Source of the DNA: Piliocolobus tephrosceles
Taxonomy: Eukaryota > Chordata > Mammalia > Primates > Cercopithecidae
Reading direction: 5' to 3'
Length of the DNA stretch: 64,000 bases
NCBI RefSeq assembly: GCF_002776525.5
Contig: NC_045436.1
Span: 103,436,414-103,500,413 of the forward strand
The position numbers and the translations under genes were made by a program. This document shows positions 12,251 through 22,760 of the stretch, piece after piece (the stretch's first letter is position 1; every line of letters begins with the position of its first letter). The notes under the pieces are model-generated. The model was not told the DNA's origin. It did no database searches and worked only from the letters and a program-made list of their open reading frames with translations.

Positions 12251-13894
12251 AGTAGGAAAGTTAGTGTCCTAAACACCAAATGAAGAATGTGTACCCAGAA
12301 AAAAGGAGTAATCAACTGGGTCAAATGATTCTGATTGGGCAATCATTACAAGGATTAAAACGTAATCAATGGATAAAGAAAAATCAGCTGTCATCAATGT
12401 CATTCGTAAGAAAAAATCTGGTGGAATGAGGGGACAAAAGTTGATCTGAACAAAGATAGAAATTGGAATGAGTGTGATATAGTTTTGTTGCAAAAAGAAG
12501 CAAAACACGTGAGGTGCTGGATGATGGGAGAAGTGTGGTTAAGAGATTGTTATTTTTTTAACTCAGAGAACTAATAGCATGATTGTATGTTCATATTTTT
12601 AAAACTTTAGTATGCATGAGACTAATTTGCTTTTTAAATAAAAATATCAATGTACTCACACCTGTAATCCTATGAGAATACACTATAGGAGCCAAAGTTA
12701 TATAACAAGATAAAAAACAGTACAATCAATAGATTATGGTTCCTGAAAAGGTGAGAGTGGAAGGAATTCAAAGACAGATGAAGAATTGGATTTAGGAAGA
12801 AAAGGGGGCAGTTACTCTCTGGTAATAGATATAAGTAATTTTGTATACTTGGTATTAGGAAATTAGGGGAATATTCATTAAATTAAGTTGGCAGTAAGGA
12901 AGGCTATGTGTGGGAGACAGGATGATCAAAAATAAAATGCAAAATAAACCAACTACTTAAATAATAACTGATTTGCATCAATTATATCCAAAGTGGAATG
13001 AGTTACTTGTCTTTCAATCAAAGAACCCATTATGACAAATCACAGCCCAGAGATTAGAGCCAAATAGCCCCCAAGCACAGTTCTGTCATTATCTCCACTG
13101 TGATTCCGGTAAGCAAGTGACACATCAGAAATAATGAGTCATGAGAAGGACAATGTGATTGTTGAAAAAAAAAAAAAAAAAAATCCCTGAATTATGTCAT
13201 GCCCCTACACTAATCGTTTTCCAGAAGCCTTAATTGCCTGTCTTGACACCCCTTACTCCTGTATATCCTAAATGACAAGTTGGTAATTCACTACAGAAAG
13301 CTTGGGCAACTGGATAAGATGTATCAAGTGCTGCCTTTGGCTTTCTGCCTCTGTCTAGACGCATGACAGTAGTATTTAAAGCATTAGTGTACCACTTTTA
13401 GAGAGAAATTTGTCCTCAAATAAAATTAGCCTTCACTTAAAAAAAAAATAGACAAATAAAGACAATAACAACAGCACTAAGGCTAGATGTCCAATCTATA
13501 TCCTTTGGGCAAAGTGATAAAAGCAAAACAACAAAATGCTAAGAGTAAAATTAAGGAGAGTTTTAAATCCAAGGTCAATTTTCAGGAAAATAACTAGATA
13601 TACAATATTTGTTCTTTTCCTGGACAGCCCTCATTTTTATTTCCTGTGTTTTTAGTTAATGCTTTGGTTGCTAAATCACCCAGCTTTTTAAATATCTGTG
13701 GAAGGAATAAGTAGAGTTCTGGATGATAGTGTGGTGAACATATAGCAAGGTCTGGATTTCTGCTTCTTTGAGGAGTAGGGTGGAGCTCAAGCAGTCAGTC
13801 AGAAACATGAGGGAAAGTTTGCCCCTTAAAATAGAGAAGCCTTTAGAAGAACGGTTAAGTCTCACTTCCTTTTTTATTCTGATATGGGCTTATT
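12251..13894. other. Unassigned AT-rich sequence
   Basis: No gene or repeat family recognised. A homopolymer A run of about 19 lies at 13164-13182. Confidence 0.4.
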
Positions 13895-14265
13895 TGTGTT
13901 TCACCAAAATACATACAAGGAGCTCCGAACCCCCAATACCTCAGAATGTGACCCCATTTAGAGACAGGGTCTTTAAAGAGGTAATTACTTTAAAATGAGG
14001 TGATGAGGGTGGCCCTAATCCTATATAACTGATGTCCTTACAAGAAGAAGAAATTAGGACACAGAAGGGCACTGAGGGAAGACCGTGTGAAGACACAGGG
14101 AGAAGGAGATGATCCAAGGAGAGAGCTCTCAGAAGAAACCAACCCAGCTGACACCTTGAGCTTGAACTTCTAGCCTCCAGAATGCTGAGAAAATACATTT
14201 CTGTTGCTTATGTCACCCAGTTGCAGTACTTGTTGTGGAAACCCTAGAAGGCCAATAAACACACT
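13895..14265 (+). mobile_element. Solo LTR, MLT-like (ERVL-MaLR type), forward
   Basis: Contains blocks of old mammalian MaLR-like LTRs in order: cagaatgtgaccccatttag, gggtctttaaagaggtaatt, tgatgtccttacaagaag, gacaccttgagcttgaactt, and tagcctccagaatgctgag near the end. It has no internal retroviral sequence. The exact subfamily is uncertain. Confidence 0.75.
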
Positions 14266-14445
14266 AAAGATTCCTTCTACTCACTCCCCTTTCTTGTGAA
14301 AGGCACAGAAAATTTTATTTTAAAAACAGTGCTGATGAAGCAGAAGTTCATAGAGAAACTTTCCATATGTGACCAGAGAGTCCTTAAACCATTGCCCCTT
14401 CATATTAACAGTCTAGGGACTGTCCTACAAAGTTGGTGAGGCTTA

Positions 14446-14778
14446 GGCTGGGCACAGTGGCTCACGCCTGTAATCACAGCACTTTGGGAGGCCGAGGCGG
14501 GTGGATCACGAGGCGAGTGGATCACAAGGTCAGGAGTTCGAGACCACCCTGGCTAACATGGTGAGACCCTGTCTCTGCTAAGAATATAAAAAATTAGCTG
14601 GGTGTGGTGGTGGGCGCCTATAGTCCCAGCTACTTGGGAGGCTGACGCAGGAGAATGGCATGAACCCGGGAGGCCGAGCTTGAGGTGAGCAATGATCGCG
14701 CCACTGCACTCCAGCCTGGGTGACAGAGCGAGACTCTGTCTCAGAAAACCAAACAAACAAACAAAAAAACAAACAAAA
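14446..14778 (+). mobile_element. AluY/S-type, forward, with 16-bp internal duplication
   Basis: Full Alu with perfect target-site copies aaagttggtgaggc at 14429-14442 and 14779-14792. The units gtggatcacgaggcga (14501-14516) and gtggatcacaaggtca (14517-14532) are a tandem duplication in the left arm. The tail is (CAAA)n. Confidence 0.95.
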
Positions 14779-14843
14779 AAAGTTGGTGAGGCCTATAAGA
14801 TCATAGTTGGTTGATGCAATTTGAATGTAATATAGAAGTTTGA

Positions 14844-15152
14844 GGTTAGGCACGGAGGCTCATGCCTGTAATTCCAGCACTTTGGGTGGCCAAGGCAGGT
14901 GCATCATCTGAGGTTGGGAGTTCGAGACCAGCCTGACCAACATGGAGAAAAATAAATACTCTACTAAAAAAAAAAAAAAAATACAAAATTAGCCAGGCGT
15001 GGTGGCACGTGCCTGTAATCCCAGCTACTCGGGAGGTTGAGGGAGGAGAATCACTTGAACACGGGAGGCAGAGGTTGTGGTGAGCCGAGATCACGCCATT
15101 GCACTCCAGTCTGGGCAACAAGAGTGAAACTCCATCTCGAAAAAAAAAAAAA
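14844..15152 (+). mobile_element. Alu (S-type), forward
   Basis: Second Alu in the same direction only 65 bp after the previous one. It has an A15 linker and an A14 tail, and agtttga on both sides as target site. Confidence 0.94.
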
Positions 15153-15921
15153 AGTTTGAATTTTTGCTTATTAATCCTATGTTTGAAATATAAGTATTTG
15201 ATTAGCATGGCCTAAATGAACCCACAAATGAATAGGCAAATAAAGATAAGGTCCATTTTAAAGCCAGGAAGCCTGACAGTCTCGGGGATGCATTATTGGC
15301 CTGCAGATGGTCCTTGGGGTTTTATCTTTTGAAACATTCAGGACCACTTCATCTCAATTTTCTATTAAAAAAGAAAAGAAAAAACCTTCCTTGGTTCCCT
15401 GAGAGTTGGCACAGGTCTCAGTGATATGCCACTGCTCTGCTGGCTACAAGCTTATCTCTCTTATCAGCAGCTGTTCTGTTGCACACTCATTTTCCTTTTC
15501 CTCATCTATTTCTTTTCCTGTGAAGTATGATTCCCCTTTCTCATTCTGACATCATTCCTAACCTATTGGTTGTTCTCTCCACTGGCCATCGAGTCACCCA
15601 AACACACTCTTTCTGTGGCTCAAAGAAGCCCTACCACAGACCTGCCTGGACAAACTCTTTGTAATAACAGCAGCCAACATTTGTTTAGTACTTTGCTATT
15701 TTCATAGCTTGATTAGATTGCAAAGCCCTTTTCAATTATTGGATAAAAGAAGCAGGTGAACACAAATGGCCTGAGAATGCATAATTAAAACCATGTCACA
15801 AAGAACAATGGGAAAGATCGCATTTATTTCAGCAATAACTTCTTTATAAATGCTTCTGTTTTCAAAGTAATAAAAGACACTATTGGTGTATTAATGAAGG
15901 ACTCAAGAATGAGTACTACTT
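15153..15921. other. Unassigned sequence
   Basis: No gene or clear repeat. The part near 15660-15740 may be a very decayed SINE. Confidence 0.35.
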
Positions 15922-16205
15922 TCTTTTATTAAAAAATTGACACATAATAATTGCACATATTTATGGGGTACTTAGTGATGTTGTAAAATATATATAATGT
16001 ATAGCAGGTAATCAGGATAATTTGCATATCCACCATCTCAAATATTTATCATTACTTTGTGTTTGGAACATCCAATCTCCTCCATCTGGCTGTTTGACAC
16101 TATAATACATCATTGCAAACTATAGTCACCCTACAGTAGTATAGAACACTAGAATTTTTTCCTCCTATCTAGCTATAATGTTGTCTACTTTTAAAATAGT
16201 GTAGA
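15922..16205 (-). mobile_element. L1 3' UTR (L1MA-like), reverse, 5'-truncated
   Basis: Matches the reversed 3' UTR of mid-age L1: cacataataattgcacatat, ttatggggtacttagtgatg, catatccaccatctcaaat, ctatagtcaccctacagtag, and atagaacactagaattt. Confidence 0.88.
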
Positions 16206-16354
16206 GTCTGAGAAGTTAATGAACTTCTCTAAGATCTAGTCTCACAAGGCACTGGGAAAAGGTCAATAATCAAGTTAAATAACTCAGACCTAGACAACTC
16301 TAATTTTGACTAATCCAATGTGATCAATCCATAGATGATAAAACTGCAGTCTCA

Positions 16355-16480
16355 TTTATTCATTAATTCAACAAACATGCATTAAGCATACACTACATGA
16401 CAGCACTCAGCTAGGCAGTAGGGATAGATGGTGTCTCTTCTCAAGAGCTTCCAATCTAATAGGGAAAGAAGAGAACAGAC
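16355..16480 (-). mobile_element. LINE-2 3' end fragment, reverse
   Basis: attcattaattcaacaaaca, then cattaagcatacactacatg and agcttccaatctaataggg, give the reversed LINE-2 tail with its tgaatgaat end. Confidence 0.6.
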
Positions 16481-16741
16481 AATGCAAGGACTGTGAGTAT
16501 GGAGGAGAGAGGAATGAAATGCAGAGTATACTGACTCTTAAACCCATAACCCCATTTCTTCTTATCATCCTTATTTCTCTTAATTCTTAGATATTTGGCC
16601 TCAGTGTGGGGTAGATAATAAACCTATCCATATCCTTATTGGTATAAGAAAGTTGTAACATGTGGTGGTTTTGTGGGCTCAGATGGGTATGAAGCCTGGC
16701 TTTGGCACTTGTCAAAAATGTGAATTTGTACCACTGTTTTA

Positions 16742-16742
16742 C

Positions 16743-16789
<47 letters not shown>

Positions 16790-16799
16790 NNNNNNNNNN

Positions 16800-16849
<50 letters not shown>

Positions 16850-16851
16850 AT
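16742..16851. repeat. (TATC)n microsatellite containing an assembly gap
   Basis: About 48 bp of pure tetranucleotide repeat on the left and about 51 bp on the right of ten N. The true length is unknown. Confidence 0.97.
16790..16799. other. Assembly gap (10 N)
   Basis: Ten undetermined bases inside the TATC repeat, a placeholder rather than a measured length. Confidence 0.98.
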
Positions 16852-16852
16852 G

Positions 16853-17257
16853 TATATTTTCCTCATAACCCCATTTGTGGTAGGTATATATTTACCTATA
16901 TATGCCTCTATATATATTCACATTCATATATATATATATATATATGCCCAGCCCCTCTCTCTCTGTGTGTGTGCGTGTGTGCAGTTATATTAAATGAATC
17001 ATTGTATATAATGCCTGACATATATCAGTACAGGGCCTGACACATATTTCAGTAAATATTAAATATGAATATTATGGGAGCATTTCTCATACTGATGGTA
17101 AAAGAAAACCAGTGGGTTTGGGGTGGGGAGTAGTTAATAAATGGGTGGTAAGGAAATAAACTACCCCTCTAAGAAGATAAGCTTAAGTTTGTTTTACTCA
17201 CAAATAATGTATTATTATTTTCTGTGAGATACTTAGAGGGTTAAGATACTAATGCAA
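16853..17257. other. TA- and CT/GT-rich sequence
   Basis: (TA)n at 16926-16946 and CT then GT repeats at 16957-16983. No gene. Confidence 0.6.
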
Positions 17258-17559
17258 GCTGGGTGGGGTGGCTCACGCCTATAATCCTAGCACTTTGGGA
17301 GGCTGGGGCAGGAGGACTGCTTGTACTCAGGAGTTTGAGACTAGCCTGGGCAACCTCATCTCTACAAAAACAAAAGTAAGACCTCATTTCTACAAAAACA
17401 AAAAAATTAGCCGAGCATGGGGGTGTGAACTTGTGGTCCCAGCTACTACTTGGGAGGCTGAGGCAGGAGGATCACTTGAGCCCAGGAAGTTGAGGCTGCA
17501 GTGAGCCGTGATTGCACCACTGCACTCCAGCCTGGGTGACAGAGTAAGACCCTGTCTCA

Positions 17560-17590
<31 letters not shown>

Positions 17591-17597
17591 CAAAACA
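17258..17597 (+). mobile_element. AluJ-like, forward, with 28-bp internal duplication
   Basis: Old Alu whose linker region carries two tandem copies of a 28-bp unit starting acctcat at 17353 and 17381. The tail is (AAAAC)n. The target site is about ctaatgca/ctaatgta. Confidence 0.92.
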
Positions 17598-17975
17598 GCT
17601 AATGTACATCATATAAAGGAAAGCTTAGAAGACACTTCAAGCATTTTTGATCTTGCCAGAATTGCTTCCATCTCAGAATATTTGTAAATAGTTCCCTGAA
17701 TTTGTGTGGACTGAACAAAATATGGGAAATGTTTTTCATGCTAGGCAAATCCAATCTCCTATTAATGGTATTCATAAAGTCACATAAGAGACTTCAGTTC
17801 TGGTCAGAATCTAGAATCCCAAATGAACTGAGACAGTGTTTAAAAGAGAATATTTCAGTTTGGTCACTAACACTTTTAAAGTTCAATGTGATTTAAAGAA
17901 TAGATATTATTCAGAGATGGAACTTCTAAATAAAAATATTGGCAAATAGTTCCTGAATCATGATTTTGAGGCAAT

Positions 17976-18100
17976 GGGTAATGCCATGGCCTAGGGAGAC
18001 AGGCTGTCTCAGAGTTCTAATTCTGGCTCTGGTGGCACCAGTGGGGATTAGTGATTTATATCAGTATTTCAGCTTCCTTTTCATAGGTTTGCTTTTTTTA
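17976..18100 (+). mobile_element. Possible MIR fragment, forward
   Basis: agttctaattctggctctgg followed by tatttcagcttccttttca fits MIR order, but matches are weak. The hAT element sits at its 3' side. Confidence 0.45.
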
Positions 18101-18107
18101 TCTAGCC

Positions 18108-18391
18108 CAGGGGTCAGCAAACTATGCCCACGGGCCAAATCTGGTTCACTGTTTATTTTTAACATTTTTAAGTGGTTGGAAAAAAAAAAAAAAGAATAAT
18201 ATTTCTGATATTTGTGAAGTATATAAAATTCACATTTCAGTGTCCATAAATAACCTTTATTGACATACAGCCACATCCATTTGTTTATGCTACCATGGCA
18301 GAGTTGAACAATTGTAGTGGAAACCTTATGGTCACAAAAGCCTAAAATATTTACTCTCTGGATCTTTCCAGAAAAGGCTTGCTGGCCCCTG
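18108..18391. mobile_element. hAT-type non-autonomous DNA transposon (MER class)
   Basis: 284 bp with imperfect terminal inverted repeats: caggggtcagcaaact at the left and the reverse complement of caggggccagcaagcc at the right. The 8-bp flanks atctagcc (18100-18107) and gtctagca (18392-18399) agree at 6 of 8 positions, as expected for hAT. The interior (ccttatggtcacaaaagcctaaaatatttactctc region) matches a common MER family. No transposase. Confidence 0.88.
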
Positions 18392-20772
18392 GTCTAGCAA
18401 ATAGTGATGGTGACTGGATCAACATGTCTAACAACACTGTGAGAGAACATTCCTCATAGGGACACTTCACAGGAGAGGATCATATGATCACACTGTCCAT
18501 CAGTTCGTAAATGCCCCAAATGTCTGCTGGCTGAAATGACATTCGCCAGAATTTCAAAGGATTAAAAACATTTAAAAAACGTTCTTTGTACCATGTTAAT
18601 AGCTTCTTTCAAGTGTATATTCTAATGTGTTTTAAGTAGGAAGGGAATTTTGAAAAAAAAATCTCAAAAACTTTTTTTTAAGTAAAAGAACACATAGTAG
18701 TTAGCTAATACATGCTGTTTTCACCAATGCCTTTATTTAGTTCGTGTAGAGTTACTTGTGTATATAGAATTATGTTTTCATACCATAAGCAACTCCTACT
18801 CACATTCTCTAAATGATTTGCACATATTATAACTAAGCAAAAAAAATAAAAAATATATACAAGCTTCAGGGCTGCCTACAGACTTAGGCAGACAAAAAAA
18901 GAGATTGTCACAACTGCTTTAGGGTAACAGATATAATTGCATGGATGTTAACTTACAGAACTAACACAAAAAGGAAAAAAAGTTAAGATAAGGGAGTGTT
19001 GTAAAATTAAATGCCTAAGCAGCATATTTAACTGGTGAACAAGAAAATGACTAAACTTTATGCTACAACACAATTAAAATATTCCCACATTTTCATATAA
19101 AGTATATGTCAAATATTGGCTTACATTTTCAAATGACAGCAAGTTAATGTAGCCAATGACATTATTTATTCAACCCAGAAGGAGTCACAATTGCAGACAT
19201 GTATGGTAAACTTTTATTGACGTTGTTACATTATTATCCCAAAAACTCAAAAATTGGCCAAACTTTTTTCTTTCAAAGAGACATCCGTGAATCTATCTCA
19301 TAACTATTTATTTCTCAGCTGGCCTATTATGTAACACAGCTGCAGTAACCATCTAAGTAGGTTGAAGTTTTACTAAATTAAAAATTTTACAGCCTCCAGA
19401 CCCATGAAATGTTCCATCCAGGAAAAGTTATTTTGCAAATGTGCAAAATAGGTCTGTGGAGTTACACAATCATAGAAGCAGGAGAAAGAACAACTGAATC
19501 AGAGGTAAAAGTCTAAAACTGATTGGTATACCAGATAATTATAAATAACAGTTTATGCATACATATACATAGATAAATGCATAGGAACATAGACACATTA
19601 GCTAAAATAGAGATAGATAAAGAGTGAGAGAGATAATAAAGTATTTGGTCCCCAGTATAAACTATTATTCTTAACCTATAGTCAATGATTGCATTTTAGG
19701 GAATCTCTGAAGTCCTCAAAAGTATGTGCATTTTTGGTAGTTATTTGCCTTTGTTTTTTTTTTTTTTTTTGGCAAAAGGATCAATGCATTTATTAGATTC
19801 TTTAGGCACTCATGTCCTCTAACTTTTCACCTATCTCCTAAGAAATCCTTCTGGAAAAGTAATTAGAATGGAAACTTTTTAAAAATTGAAATGTACAAAA
19901 GTAACATGTCATTGTCTGAGGGTATTGGAAATAATTAGTACAGTTGTGGCTAAAGGTAGGATAAATAACATCTTTTTTTTTTTTTTTTTTTGAAGGGCCT
20001 AATTTTGTTTCCAGGCAGATAAAAATCACTTTAGATTAACCTTCAACATTTATTTATTTTTTTTTTCCATAGCTACTTTTTCATTCCTCATCCTCTTGTC
20101 TTTTGTGTTCACCTCTTCTTTTCTTTCCCTGGAGGAAGGCAGAGGAAAGTATACCTCCTAGTTTTAGTTATTATTGATTTTAGGCACTGGGTCAGATGTG
20201 CCTTTTAGGGTCTGGAATATTGACAATTGCCCTTGAAAGCTATGATGAATCTTTGCTTGATCAGTGGACTGAGTCCCAGCATATGATTAATATCAGGTGT
20301 CTTGGTTGGTTGTTAGACAGTGAGTGATAACTTGGCCAGTATGTGAGGGGAGTTTGTGAAGAAGCTGACCAATTTCAGCAATGTGTGTTCGGTAATGAAA
20401 GAGAATTGGATCCTAGAGCGTAACAGTTGTCTATAAGAAAGCACTCCATCCATAGAATCCACCTTTGTTACCTTTATTCATAATAAGGAAGATCACTGCA
20501 GGAAAATGTCTGTTTCTCCCCACTTTTTCATGATGGGATTGTTGTGGCCTTAGAACATGCTTTCAAAAGAACTGTAAGTGGGCATCTCTGTCTAGTGCCT
20601 ATTTGTATTGTACATTGTGTTATAAATAGCTGCTAAAAAACCAAAATGTCTACCTTATCAAGTGCCAAAATTCTCATTCTTAATGAATTAGTCTAGAAAG
20701 ATACCAGTGTATCCATTCCAGTTCAAAAAAATAACTTCACATGCTCATATTTCAGAAAAGAGACTCCAGACC
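18392..20772. other. Repeat-poor, AT-rich sequence
   Basis: No gene, RNA or dispersed repeat recognised. T runs occur at 19755-19772, 19973-19992 and 20052-20066; any could be the tail of a reverse retrocopy, but I recognise no parent gene beside them. Confidence 0.4.
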
Positions 20773-21076
20773 TTTTTTATTTTATTTTGTTTTTTGAGAT
20801 GGAGTCTTGCTCTGTCACCCAGGCTGGAGTGCAATGGCGAGATCTCTGCTCACAACAACCTCCGCCTGCCAGGTTCAAGCGATTCTCCTGCCTCAGCCTC
20901 CTGAGTAGCTGGGATTACAGGCACACACCACCACGCCCGGCTAATTTTGTATTTTTAGTAGAGACGGGGTTTCTCCATGTTGGTCAGGCTGGTGTCCAAG
21001 TCCCACGCTCAGGTGATCCACCCGCCTCAGACTCCGAAAATTCTGGGATTATAGGCATGAGCCACCGCACCCAGCC
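20773..21076 (-). mobile_element. Alu (S-type), reverse
   Basis: Complete reverse Alu from tttattttgttttttgagat to gagccaccgcacccagcc. Its 5' end abuts a MIR. It is the only Alu between 17.6 and 26.5 kb. Confidence 0.94.
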
Positions 21077-21235
21077 TAGTGTTAGCTTTCTAACCTGGAT
21101 CGAATTACTTCTCTGTGCCTCACATCTGTCATTTGTAGAATAAAGATAATGACATTGCCTGCCTTATTGAGTTGTAGTAAGGATTAAATAAAGCGATACA
21201 TGCGAATAGCCTGGAACATTGCCTGGAATTCAGAC
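21077..21235 (+). mobile_element. MIR SINE, forward
   Basis: Shows aattacttctctgtgcctca, then tttgtagaataaagataatg, gttgtagtaaggattaaata, and cctggaacattgcctgg in MIR order. Confidence 0.8.
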
Positions 21236-22649
21236 GTCTAGATACTGACAAGGCTACAGACATTATAATGGATACTGTAGTACTCTGTCTAGATCCCAAA
21301 GACTGGTATATTGCTTGCTGAAGGCACAAAGAGATTCTCATGGGAATTGTTCTACAATGCAGCAGGAAACAGCTTCACCCAAGTTTATCTGTCTCCCTGC
21401 ACCCAATCAATGACTAGCTGGTACCAGAAAACAAAGCCCCAGCCCCTCAGTTTGAAGAAATCTTGAGAGGGATCACAGCCTCAGGGGACCCCACTGGATC
21501 AGCTAAGACTTCAGTTGCTATGGCATTGCAGGGCAGGTGCTCCTGTTACATCCTGCTTTCCTCACTTCCTCGCAGAAAAAAATATCTTCAGAGAACCTTT
21601 CCCATGACAATCTAATGTCATTCTCCATCAGTGTGTGTTTGCTGGAATCCAATCTAAGATTACAGATAGATGTAAATAAAACGTTTTATCTCCATTATCC
21701 TGGAATTGCAGCTAAGTCCCACCCCCTACCCCCCAAAAGAGGCTAAAACCCCACATTCTAAGTTGAAAAGACCAATGGAAATTGTGCCTAGCCACTTCTC
21801 TGCCAGGTTTACTGAGAGAAAGCTTTGCATTTCTGAGAACCCAAATGGCCCTGACTGTTTTGAAGGGGAAACTAGAAATGAGGAAGTGCTACTTGGAGAA
21901 AGCAGTTTTCAAAATCAACACTGTTTTTTGAGGGGGAGGACTAGGAATTCTCCCAACTATCGGAACCAGAGTATTGCTGGTAAATTTTGATGTGTGTTAG
22001 AACAGGGACCCACTCCTTCTCTAAGTCAAGGACTCGTGATGGCCTCTGAAGCTTGGCAAGTCACTGACCTTGCTGGGCACTGAAGCTGATAACCCGTGGA
22101 GAAAATGACAAGACAAAGGAGGCAGCAACAGTGGAACAGCCTGCATTTCCCTTACCTTGCAGGCCAGGGTACATGAGTTTCCTAGTTGCTGAATAAACAC
22201 AAAGCAAGCAACTGACCTTTGAGCCCTTTTGCTGTAACCCATCCAACAGGACCATCCCAATCCCAGGAGAACACTAGCATGTGAAGTGGATTTCTAATTC
22301 CAGAGACCCTGAAAAATCCACACATGCACCTGTGAAAGATTCAGCCTTTAGAGAGGAATGTCTGTAATGATTAGTCAGTGTGAAGGGGCCATGCCCCAGC
22401 AATATCAACTGTGTAGGAAGATCTCTACCTTCTTCCATTAGCCTCTAGGTTTCATCATCAGAAAGGAAGGCAGAAAAGTAGGAAAGGAAACATGTAAGGA
22501 GTTTCTCTCCACTTTAGCCACTAGAGTGACAAAGAGGTCTTTGCTGCAACAGGGAAGAAAAGGTCTTATGCAACAGGAAATAGTTCAACCTAGCAGAGTG
22601 GGGGCAGTTTCATAAGACTGAGATTTCTCCATAAGCCTGGTAAATATAT
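21236..22649. other. Repeat-free, moderately GC-richer sequence
   Basis: No transposon recognised. Open frames at 21706-21990 (+, 94 codons) and 22021-22260 (-, 79 codons) have no recognisable domain. Probably intronic DNA, with transcript direction minus if the gene spans it. Confidence 0.4.
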
Positions 22650-22760
22650 GCACTTCAATAAATATTTGTTTAGCACCATGTGTTATATTATGCTATTCCC
22701 AGGTGTTCGGTATACAGTAATAAGCAAGAAAGATGTGGTTTCTAAATATATGGAGGTACA
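22650..22760 (-). mobile_element. LINE-2 3' end fragment, reverse
   Basis: ttcaataaatatttgtttag followed by a tatgctattcccaggtgttc block and acagtaataagcaagaaaga fits the reversed LINE-2 tail. Confidence 0.6.

Noticed and set aside
16742..16862. Open frames of repeated Ser-Ile-Tyr-Leu residues
   Set aside because: They are translations of the TATC microsatellite and cross the N gap.
19755..20100. T runs that could mark reverse processed pseudogenes
   Set aside because: I could not recognise any parent transcript next to the T runs, and no target-site copies are evident.
21706..22260. Two adjacent open frames (94 codons +, 79 codons -) in repeat-free DNA
   Set aside because: No known domain and no matching splice sites that I could defend; opposite strands. 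Kept as unassigned.
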